8,162 nt of DNA, from the NCBI GenBank assembly GCA_002329645.1, contig DCTS01000109.1:31700-39861 (forward strand). The letters run 5' to 3'. The notes beneath the pieces are model-generated. The model did not search any database. It was not told the origin of the DNA and saw only the letters and a list, made by a program, of their open reading frames with translations. Shown one piece after another: positions 1-5,121 of the stretch (positions within the stretch are counted from its first letter, which is position 1; the number at the start of each line of letters is the position of its first letter). This DNA is from Lachnoclostridium sp. UBA1434 (GTDB lineage: Bacteria > Bacillota > Clostridia > Lachnospirales > Lachnospiraceae). Both the position numbers and the translations under genes were made by a program.

Positions 1-13
1 CCCGCCGTTAAGA

Positions 14-796
14 CTAAATATTTTTATTTTTTATCTTTCCCTTATATGCGATGAGAAATATGCTGCAGGCAAATAATCCGATACTGAACCATTGGGATGT
101 TGACAGTCCTAATAATATGCCTCTTGCTGTATCTCCCCTGGCAAATTCCAGAACAAAGCGCATAATACTATACATAAGCATATAAACAGCCAGGATCCTT
201 CGTGCCTGTATTTTCTTTCTTGACATGATATAAAGAATAATAAATATTATAAAATTTACTGTGCTTTCTGCAAGCTGTACGGGAAACAGCGGTTGATTAT
301 TCGGCGCATAATCAGAGATTCTAAATGTTATACTGAAAGGCCCGTCATATGGAATACCGTAACAGCAGCCTGCAAAGAAGCATCCTATACGGCCGAAGGC
401 GTGAACCAGGGGGATAACCGGAACAATAGCAGGCAGCATATCGTAGAGCTTCAGCTTGTACTTCCTGCAGTAGCAGATCAGCATCAGAAGGCCGCCTATT
501 AAGCCGCCATAGAAAACAAAGCCTCCTGTAAGCAATGACATTATATAATCGGGATTCTGCACCAGGAGTTCAAAGTTCTCAATAATCCACGGCAGTTCAA
601 TTAAGAGGTATAATATTTTTGCACCTGCAATCAAGCCGATGATTCCATATAAAAATGAAAACAGAATATCCTCGGCTTTTATTGAATACCTTTTACCCAG
701 ACTTATTGCAGTTAAGACGCCGGCTATTGCACCAAGCACTATCATAAGTCCGTACATTGCAATTGTATGGCCAAAAAAATGAATAACCGGAAGCAT
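14..796 (-). CDS. Lgt-family (prolipoprotein diacylglyceryl transferase-like) integral membrane protein, divergent paralogue
   Basis: The 260-residue protein is hydrophobic, with about seven membrane segments, near the usual Lgt length. It aligns by eye with Lgt, the enzyme that moves diacylglycerol from phosphatidylglycerol to the lipobox cysteine of prelipoproteins. Recognisable pieces are GGFVFYGGLIGG (91-102), HAFGRIGCFFAGCCYG (132-147), FPVQLAES (171-178) and RFVLEFARGD (213-222). Key positions differ from classical Lgt: the HGG histidine is Tyr97, the Asn of GRIGN is Cys139, and the following stretch is rich in cysteine (139, 144, 145). It is therefore better read as a member of the Cys-rich Lgt-like subgroup of Firmicutes than as the housekeeping enzyme, and its substrate is unknown. 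The ATG at 796 has only a weak GGGG ribosome site (805-808, 8-base spacing). It follows the DUF4190 gene on the same strand, behind a terminator. Family membership is confident; activity is not. Confidence 0.88.
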   Translation of the reverse strand: MLPVIHFFGHTIAMYGLMIVLGAIAGVLTAISLGKRYSIKAEDILFSFLYGIIGLIAGAKILYLLIELPWIIENFELLVQNPDYIMSLLTGGFVFYGGLIGGLLMLICYCRKYKLKLYDMLPAIVPVIPLVHAFGRIGCFFAGCCYGIPYDGPFSITFRISDYAPNNQPLFPVQLAESTVNFIIFIILYIMSRKKIQARRILAVYMLMYSIMRFVLEFARGDTARGILLGLSTSQWFSIGLFACSIFLIAYKGKIKNKNI

Positions 797-823
797 GGTT
801 TATACCCCAAATAATTATTTAAT

Positions 824-856
824 AAAAAAAAAGGCTGTCGACTAATGCCGGCAGCC
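824..856 (-). terminator. Rho-independent terminator after the DUF4190 gene
   Basis: Read on the minus strand, GGCTGCCG and CGACAGCC form an 8-bp stem with an 8-base loop (833-856), followed at once by nine T (824-832). It lies 13 bases after the DUF4190 stop. In this orientation the stem has one C-A mismatch (G-U wobble if read on the plus strand, where there is no T-tract), so termination may be partial and allow read-through into the Lgt-like gene. Confidence 0.75.
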
Positions 857-869
857 AATTCTTCAGACA

Positions 870-1133
870 TTAAGAAAGAGAAGCCAAGGCACCTACACAT
901 GCAATACAAGCCAGGAATGCTATTGCACATGCTGCCAGACCGATTATACTTAAGACGATACCGGCTGTTGCCATTCCCGAAGGAGCGGTCTTCTTAGCGC
1001 TGATACCAAGAACCAAACCGATTACAGCCAAAATAATACCTAATAAGGCTCCATATCCGAAGAAAATACATACTACAGATATAATACCAAGAATCAATGA
1101 TGCTATAGCTTTGCCGTTGGATTGCTGTTCCAT
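870..1133 (-). CDS. DUF4190-type small membrane protein
   Basis: The 87-residue protein has a short polar N-terminus (MEQQSNGKAIASLILGI) and two long hydrophobic hairpin segments at about 9-45 and 54-85, linked by a lysine-containing turn (SAKKTAPSGMATAGIVL). The pattern NGKAIASLILGI, GxxLGIxSAKK, GMATAGIVLSIIGL is typical of DUF4190 proteins, which are common in Firmicutes and have no established biochemical role. The start is supported by a GGGAGGG ribosome site at 1139-1145, 5 bases before the ATG, and by a near-consensus promoter immediately upstream. It is the first gene of the leftward unit and ends in its own terminator. Family assignment is from pattern only. Confidence 0.87.
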   Translation of the reverse strand: MEQQSNGKAIASLILGIISVVCIFFGYGALLGIILAVIGLVLGISAKKTAPSGMATAGIVLSIIGLAACAIAFLACIACVGALASLS

Positions 1134-1165
1134 AAGAACCCTCCCTATTATTTGTTTATGGACAT

Positions 1166-1194
1166 ATTATAGATAATATAGCTGCTAAAGTCAA
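1166..1194 (-). promoter_or_regulatory. Sigma-A promoter for the DUF4190 gene
   Basis: On the minus strand, TTGACT (1194-1189) is followed after exactly 17 bases by TATAAT (1171-1166). The predicted transcript starts near 1159, giving a leader of about 25 bases before the ATG at 1133. Five of six -35 bases and all -10 bases match consensus. Confidence 0.85.
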
Positions 1195-1220
1195 CATAAT
1201 TCGATAATATAAACAGTACA

Positions 1221-1253
1221 ATTCATGCTTTGTTTACATAATAATGCATGAAT
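1221..1253. promoter_or_regulatory. Inverted repeat in the divergent control region (possible operator)
   Basis: ATTCATGC (1221-1228) and GCATGAAT (1246-1253) are perfect 8-bp complements separated by 17 bases. The site lies upstream of both divergent promoters (minus-strand -35 at 1189-1194, plus-strand -35 at 1328-1333). A dimeric helix-turn-helix protein could bind it, but the AT-rich setting makes chance possible. It has no T-tract, so it is not a terminator. Confidence 0.35.
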
Positions 1254-1327
1254 AATAAATCTATTATTTTATATTAGTATTTCCTATTTCATAATTGTTA
1301 TTTAGGATGATTTTCACAGGGAAGGTA

Positions 1328-1356
1328 TTTACAATATATCTGAACTAAGATATCCT
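1328..1356 (+). promoter_or_regulatory. Likely promoter of the tandem regulator genes
   Basis: TTTACA (1328-1333, five of six to consensus) is followed by 17 bases and TATCCT (1351-1356, four of six). Transcription would begin near 1363 with a leader of about 44 bases to the ATG at 1407. A 6-bp inverted repeat, ATATCT (1336-1341) and AGATAT (1348-1353), covers the spacer and part of the -10 box, where a repressor or autoregulator could act. Confidence 0.5.
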
Positions 1357-1393
1357 TTGTGATAAGCCGGGAATATAAAAGATACATAAACAT

Positions 1394-1400
1394 AAGGAGA
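1394..1400 (+). promoter_or_regulatory. Ribosome binding site that fixes the start of the first regulator
   Basis: AAGGAGA sits 6 bases before the ATG at 1407. A GTG at 1359 in the same frame would add 16 residues but has no ribosome site and would lie at or before the predicted transcription start. Confidence 0.8.
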
Positions 1401-1406
1401 AACAGG

Positions 1407-2366
1407 ATGCACAGGGATAATATGGAAATAAACGATATAGGATCGGTTATCCGGTATTTTAGGGAGATTTATAGAATCTCACAAAGCAAACTATGCAAAG
1501 GCTTATGTTCAATAACAACCCTGTCCAGAATAGAAGCCGGTGAACGGGATGTGGATTCGCTGCTGCTTGAGGCTCTGCTTGAGAGACTTGGAAAAACTAC
1601 CAACCAATTTGAACTGATATTATCGGATTCCGATTACATACTTTATCAGACAAGGGAAGAAATAAATGAGCAGATAAGGGCGGGCAATTTTGAAAAGGCG
1701 GAAGACCTGCTTAATGCTTATATGAAGGAAACCCGTATCAAGGGTAATATACACAAGCAATTTACTGCAGCAGCATTTGCCAGACTGAATCAGCTTCGCG
1801 GAGGCGATGACGAGCTTACCATGGATATGCTTACTAAGGCAATTGAGTACACTGTACCCGACTTTAAAACCAACAGGATTAAGGACCAATATCTAAGCCA
1901 TACCGAATTGATTATAATCATGGAAATAGTCAGGCACATGCTGGATGCTGATATGTATTCAGGAGCCGCGGAGATAATTCTTCAGGTTATGGATTATCTG
2001 GATAAGCGTGATTTGGGGGAGAAAAGCAGTAATATGTATACCGAGGTGGCCGTGACAGCCTGCAAGCTGTTTATTAAGGAGAATAATCCGGAAAAGGCTC
2101 TGGAAATATGCAAAAAGGCACTGTCTAAAGTCTCAGGCTATCTTAAGCTGGATAATCTGGGCGAGCTTAGTCTGATAAAGGCAATGATGACGGAAAAAAT
2201 ACAGAAGAAAGAAGACAAATGGGAGTCGGGCAAGAAGGAATGTCTTAAGCTGTATCTGCAAGCATATCATATATTTGCTTTTTGCGGGGACACCAATGAA
2301 GCGGACAGAATAAGAAAGCACTTGATGGAGGAGTATGAATGGGAAGATACCGGCTGGGAGATATAA
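1407..2366 (+). CDS. XRE-family regulator with TPR-like C-terminal domain (RRNPP-type candidate), regulator 1
   Basis: The 319-residue protein starts with an XRE helix-turn-helix at about 11-62. SQSKLCKGLCSITTLSRIEA (25-44) is the recognition region and resembles the Rgg/PlcR class, where LC-G-CS-xTLSRIE-G is usual. From about 75 onward it is almost entirely helical. Segments such as QIRAGNFEKAEDLLNAYM (89-106) and NNPEKALEICKKALSKV (226-242) have the spacing of TPR helices, the fold that binds short imported peptides in RRNPP receptors. Family length (about 280-320) fits. The start is set by AAGGAGA at 1394-1400. Its end overlaps regulator 2 by 28 bases, so the pair is co-transcribed. It is probably a cytoplasmic DNA-binding regulator; its ligand and targets are not known. 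A TPR regulator without a peptide ligand is the main alternative. Confidence 0.87.
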   Translation: MHRDNMEINDIGSVIRYFREIYRISQSKLCKGLCSITTLSRIEAGERDVDSLLLEALLERLGKTTNQFELILSDSDYILYQTREEINEQIRAGNFEKAEDLLNAYMKETRIKGNIHKQFTAAAFARLNQLRGGDDELTMDMLTKAIEYTVPDFKTNRIKDQYLSHTELIIIMEIVRHMLDADMYSGAAEIILQVMDYLDKRDLGEKSSNMYTEVAVTACKLFIKENNPEKALEICKKALSKVSGYLKLDNLGELSLIKAMMTEKIQKKEDKWESGKKECLKLYLQAYHIFAFCGDTNEADRIRKHLMEEYEWEDTGWEI

Positions 2367-3286
2367 TCCGTATGACAAGGAAATCCCTGTCAATCACACA
2401 GGAGCAGCTCAGCAACGGAATATGCTCCGTTGGGACACTGTCCAGAATAGAAACAGGAAGGCAAAACCCGAACAGGGATATATATGAGCTCCTTATGGAA
2501 CGAATGGGAAGGATAAGGGAACGGGCCTATTCGATGCTTTCTGTTTCTGATTTTAAGGTGCTTGATAAAATGAGACTCTTTGAGGAGTACATCAAGCTGT
2601 ATGATTACGATAAAGCTGAAGAAGTACTTGGGGATATCAAAAAGAATCTTGGGAACTCCAATCTGGACAGGCAGTTTATGATAAGGGCTGAGAGTATTAT
2701 CAATTATCGCCTTAAGAGAATTGATGTGAGCGAATTCCTGAAAAGACTTCAGGAAGCCATAATTATAACAATACCCATGTATGGTACCATTTCCCTGTCC
2801 GGCTGGCCTCTGACTTATAACGAAGCAGTTCTGCTTCTCAATATATCTACGGCTTATGCTGAAATGAAGGATTATGACAGTGCCGTAAGAATACTGAAGT
2901 GTGCTTACGAAGCAATGAAGCAAAGCTACATGGATGAACAGCAAAGAGTATTATTCCATGTCGGCATTGCCAATAACATGTCAAAATGGTACGGGATGGC
3001 AGGTGATTATGAGAATGCCATAGCAATTGCCAATGAGGGTATTGAAATCTGTAAAAGGTTCAAGCTTGGCAATTCACTCCCCAATCTGATATACAGCGTG
3101 ATTTGGTGCAAGGAGAGGCTTATAGACCGGGGAGAATTACCGCAGGATAGTAAAAGGGATTGTCTTAACAGCTTATTATCGGCTTACTATCTGGCATCAG
3201 CAATGCAGCAGTCATTTATTGCCCAGTTTCTTAAGAAGCATATAAATGATAATTATATGGATCTGACAGGGCATGATATCTGCTAG
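2339..3286 (+). CDS. XRE-family regulator with TPR-like C-terminal domain (RRNPP-type candidate), regulator 2
   Basis: The 315-residue paralogue of the preceding gene has its helix-turn-helix at about 7-57; TQEQLSNGICSVGTLSRIET (20-39) aligns directly with the same region of regulator 1. The rest is helical with TPR-like units, for example KLYDYDKAEEVLGDIKK (86-102), EMKDYDSAVRILKCAYEAM (175-193) and GMAGDYENAIAIANEGIEIC (219-238), the last two being good TPR matches. The ATG at 2339 lies inside the end of regulator 1, 5 bases after GGAGGAG (2327-2333), which points to translational coupling. Its TAG stop (3284-3286) overlaps the stop of a convergent small secreted-peptide gene. This closeness makes it the best candidate receptor for that peptide, by analogy with PlcR-PapR and Rgg-SHP pairs. 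The pairing is inferred. Confidence 0.87.
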   Translation: MGRYRLGDIIRMTRKSLSITQEQLSNGICSVGTLSRIETGRQNPNRDIYELLMERMGRIRERAYSMLSVSDFKVLDKMRLFEEYIKLYDYDKAEEVLGDIKKNLGNSNLDRQFMIRAESIINYRLKRIDVSEFLKRLQEAIIITIPMYGTISLSGWPLTYNEAVLLLNISTAYAEMKDYDSAVRILKCAYEAMKQSYMDEQQRVLFHVGIANNMSKWYGMAGDYENAIAIANEGIEICKRFKLGNSLPNLIYSVIWCKERLIDRGELPQDSKRDCLNSLLSAYYLASAMQQSFIAQFLKKHINDNYMDLTGHDIC

Positions 3287-3420
3287 ATAGCGTCTATCGG
3301 GGGCATATCATTGCATATTATTATGCCTTCGTCAGCAGCTTTATTTACAGGTGATGCGGGGAGTAATACTGTGAGTAATGCAAGTAACAGGCAGGCAATA
3401 AGCAGTTTCTTTTTCTTCAT
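3283..3420 (-). CDS. Small secreted peptide, candidate signalling pro-peptide
   Basis: A 45-codon gene, easily missed because of its length, runs opposite to the regulators. It begins MKKKKLLIACLLLALLTVLL, a textbook signal sequence: four lysines, then about 16 hydrophobic residues, then PASPVNKAADEG, with plausible signal-peptidase cuts after PAS or NKAA. The remaining tail is EGIIICNDMPPIDAI. The ribosome site is excellent (GAGGAGG, 3427-3433, 6 bases before the ATG), and a TATAAT box and a large inverted repeat lie upstream. Pro-peptides of RRNPP systems (PapR, Phr, SHP types) have this size and build and are processed to a 5-10 residue C-terminal fragment that is re-imported. Here that would come from the DMPPIDAI end. 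The stop codon shares CTAG with the stop of regulator 2. That the gene is real is well supported; the signalling role is inference. It could instead be another small exported peptide. Confidence 0.78.
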   Translation of the reverse strand: MKKKKLLIACLLLALLTVLLPASPVNKAADEGIIICNDMPPIDAI

Positions 3421-3461
3421 AATAAACCTCCTCATAGTATATTGAACATAATGATATTAAA

Positions 3462-3467
3462 ATTATA
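3462..3467 (-). promoter_or_regulatory. -10 box of the secreted-peptide gene, with poor -35
   Basis: The minus strand reads TATAAT at 3467-3462, giving a start near 3455 and a leader of about 35 bases. At 17-base spacing the -35 position (3490-3485) reads TGTTAA, only two of six to consensus, and neighbouring spacings are no better. A perfect -10 with no -35, directly beside an inverted repeat, is the pattern of an activator-dependent promoter. Confidence 0.6.
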
Positions 3468-3486
3468 CAATCTATTTACAAAAATT

Positions 3487-3540
3487 AACATATCGTATCT
3501 GGAAAATGTTTCTAATAAAATTTTCCGGATTCGACATGGT
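3487..3540. promoter_or_regulatory. Large imperfect inverted repeat, candidate operator for the regulators
   Basis: The 21-base arms 3487-3507 and 3520-3540 are complementary at 17 of 21 positions around a 12-base spacer (3508-3519). The inner part is best: GGAAAAT (3501-3507) against ATTTTCC (3520-3526) is perfect, and TCTGGAAAAT against ATTTTCCGGA has one mismatch. The centre, near 3513.5, is about 58 bases upstream of the predicted start of the peptide gene, and the near arm touches its -35 position. There is no T-tract on either side, so it is not a terminator. Size and place suit a dimeric activator site; that the neighbouring regulators bind it is inference. Confidence 0.6.
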
Positions 3541-3814
3541 ATTTTATAGTATTATCCATTATAATATATACACTATACATTTCTTCTTAACATACCTTTG
3601 CAGCGGAAAAGCTTACAGATAAACTATGATAACTTCTTAATGCATTTGCTGTATTTTTCATATATGGCAACAGGTGTATGGGGAAAAATAAAGGGCGTGT
3701 TGGTTTCTAACTATATAAGTTGGATTTGCAACATGTCCTTTATTTTGGATGCTATAATCCCGGCAGCCATATCAGGCAGCTTTATTATATGAGAAAGGGC
3801 TTTGAAAAATTGCC
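3541..3814. other. Non-coding stretch with no recognised element
   Basis: This AT-rich stretch separates the operator-like repeat from the ATPase promoter. A 64-codon open frame starting with TTG (3598-3792, plus strand) has no ribosome site and no recognisable protein pattern, and I do not call it. The minus strand holds only short frames. TATAAT occurs at 3560-3565 without a fitting -35. It may be a decayed gene or long control DNA; I see nothing that decides. Confidence 0.5.
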
Positions 3815-3844
3815 TTGACACCTTTGAATTTGTGGGAATATAAT
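3815..3844 (+). promoter_or_regulatory. Consensus sigma-A promoter of the MoxR operon
   Basis: TTGACA (3815-3820) and TATAAT (3839-3844) both match consensus perfectly and are separated by 18 bases. Transcription would start near 3851, with a leader of about 92 bases before the ATG at 3943. No other convincing promoter was found before the deacetylase gene, so it probably drives the three genes that follow. Confidence 0.85.
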
Positions 3845-3942
3845 GCAATTATATTGCTGTCTGATATTATAAGTATGTTTTATATGTGAGTGTTTTCAGG
3901 CAAATAAAAGTAAATATATAGTATGAAGAGAGAGAAGATAAG

Positions 3943-4884
3943 ATGGATGCGAAGCGATTTGAAGAATATTATGAGAAAATACGTGATAACTGCGCAAGGG
4001 TAATTATTGGGAAGGATGAATGTATCCGAAATATTGTTATTGCATATTTGGCCGGCGGACATGTACTTTTGGAGGATGTGCCGGGTACAGGCAAGACAAT
4101 GCTGTTTAGGGCATTTTCAAAGTCCGTTGGCGGCAGTTATAAGCGAATTCAGTTTACGCCTGATATCATGCCTTCGGATCTGACAGGCATTAATTTCTAT
4201 AATATGAAGACCGGTGAGTTTGAATTCCGCCCCGGCCCGCTATTTGCCCAGATGATTTTGGCTGATGAGATTAACCGTGCAACACCCAGGACCCAGTCAA
4301 GCCTGCTGGAAGCCATGGCTGAAGATCAGATAACTGTCGACGGCAAAACATATTTAGTGGAAAAGCCCTTTATGGTAATGGCAACACAAAATCCGCTGGA
4401 ATCCGGCGGTACGTTTCCGCTGCCGGAGGCCCAAAAGGATCGGTTTATGATGAAGCTGTCCCTGGGATATATGAAGAGGGAGGAAGAGACATCACTGCTG
4501 TCAAGAGAGTCATCCGTTGATATATTGTCACAGCTCGGACAGGTTGTATCGATGGAAGAAACATTTGCTTTGCAAAAGCTTTATCACCAGGTTGAGGTCA
4601 GTGCTCCTGTGAAGGATTATATCATGGATATAATAGAAAAGACTCGAAAGGATCGCCGGATTATATTGGGAGCATCCACAAGAGCTGCTCTGGCGCTTTA
4701 TCAGGCATCTCAGCTAATGGCAGCAATACAGGGGCGTCTCTTTGTCATTCCTGAGGATGTCAAAGAATTGGCAGTATGTATTCTGGAACACCGCATGAGC
4801 TTCGCCGGAGTGGTTCGCACCAATGAAGCGTCAGATATCTGCCGGGAGATAGTGGATGAGGTGCCTGTTCCAACAGAACAATAG
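3943..4884 (+). CDS. MoxR-family AAA+ ATPase
   Basis: This 313-residue cytoplasmic ATPase belongs to the MoxR family, whose members act as chaperone-like motors often paired with DUF58/von Willebrand A-like partners. The order of motifs is complete: Walker A DVPGTGKT (45-52), pre-sensor motif RPGPLFAQMILADEINRA with Walker B MILADE (104-109), the TPRTQSSLLEAMAE helix (114-127), sensor 1 ATQNP (147-151), the arginine-finger segment EAQKDRF (162-168) and sensor 2 GASTRAAL (243-250). Length is usual for the family. The ATG is preceded by a purine-rich GAGAGAGAAGATAAG rather than a clear AGGAGG, so initiation may be modest. It is the first gene after a perfect-hexamer promoter. Its stop is followed within about 30 bases by a 39-bp repeat array, then a DUF58 gene, its expected partner. 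Confidence 0.95.
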   Translation: MDAKRFEEYYEKIRDNCARVIIGKDECIRNIVIAYLAGGHVLLEDVPGTGKTMLFRAFSKSVGGSYKRIQFTPDIMPSDLTGINFYNMKTGEFEFRPGPLFAQMILADEINRATPRTQSSLLEAMAEDQITVDGKTYLVEKPFMVMATQNPLESGGTFPLPEAQKDRFMMKLSLGYMKREEETSLLSRESSVDILSQLGQVVSMEETFALQKLYHQVEVSAPVKDYIMDIIEKTRKDRRIILGASTRAALALYQASQLMAAIQGRLFVIPEDVKELAVCILEHRMSFAGVVRTNEASDICREIVDEVPVPTEQ

Positions 4885-4895
4885 GTACCCCCCCA

Positions 4896-5087
4896 CGGAA
4901 CCAAAGGTTTCGTGTCGTACCGAAGGTTCCGCGCAGGTACAGAAAGTACCGTGTTGTACCGAAGGTTCCGCGCAGATACCGAAAATAATGTGTCGTACCG
5001 AAGGTTCCGCGCAGGTACAGAAAGTACCGTGTCGTACCGAAGGTTCCGCGCAGGTACAGAAAGTACCGTGTTGTACCGAAGGTTCCG
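4896..5087 (+). repeat. 39-bp tandem repeat array between the ATPase and DUF58 genes
   Basis: The core GTACCGAAGGTTCCG recurs at 4917, 4956, 4995, 5034 and 5073, exactly 39 bases apart. Units at 4917 and 5034 are identical and the unit at 4995 differs from them by one base. The unit at 4956 has diverged in its second half and the fifth is partial. A degenerate half unit precedes the array (about 4896-4916). Three full units hold a short hairpin, GGTAC-AGAAA-GTACC (e.g. 4936-4950). The degenerate unit has GGAACC-AAA-GGTTTC at the same place (4898-4912), which still pairs, with one T-A to A-T swap; the 4956 unit has lost the stem. GC content is clearly above that of neighbouring genes. All three plus-strand frames are open through the standard unit. 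Confidence 0.9.
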
Positions 5088-5108
5088 TTTAGGTATCCTT
5101 TATATCCT

Positions 5109-5114
5109 GAGGAG
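5109..5114 (+). promoter_or_regulatory. Ribosome binding site that fixes the DUF58 start
   Basis: GAGGAG lies 7 bases before the ATG at 5122. The frame is open further up to a GTG at 4912, but that start has no ribosome site and would translate the repeat array. Confidence 0.82.
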
Positions 5115-5121
5115 AATTATT

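Noticed and set aside
293..502. Plus-strand open frame inside the Lgt-like gene
   Set aside because: Antisense to a well-supported membrane protein gene; no ribosome site or family pattern.
3286..3298. Small hairpin GATAG-CGT-CTATC just after regulator 2 as a terminator
   Set aside because: Only a 5-bp stem with no T-tract on either strand; it lies within the peptide coding sequence.
3391..3402. LIAC in the small peptide as a lipoprotein lipobox
   Set aside because: The cysteine is residue 10, before most of the hydrophobic core; a lipobox must come after it.
3536..3622. 28-codon plus-strand frame MVFYSIIHYN... as a second signal peptide gene
   Set aside because: No ribosome site, no lysine-rich start or signal-like build; it starts inside the operator-like repeat.
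3598..3792. 64-codon plus-strand open frame starting with TTG
   Set aside because: No ribosome site, non-standard start, no recognisable pattern; the stretch lies in AT-rich DNA before a strong promoter.
4856..5092. 78-codon open frame across the repeats with TEGSAQVQKVP units
   Set aside because: It starts inside the ATPase gene without a ribosome site and is open only because the repeat period is a multiple of three.
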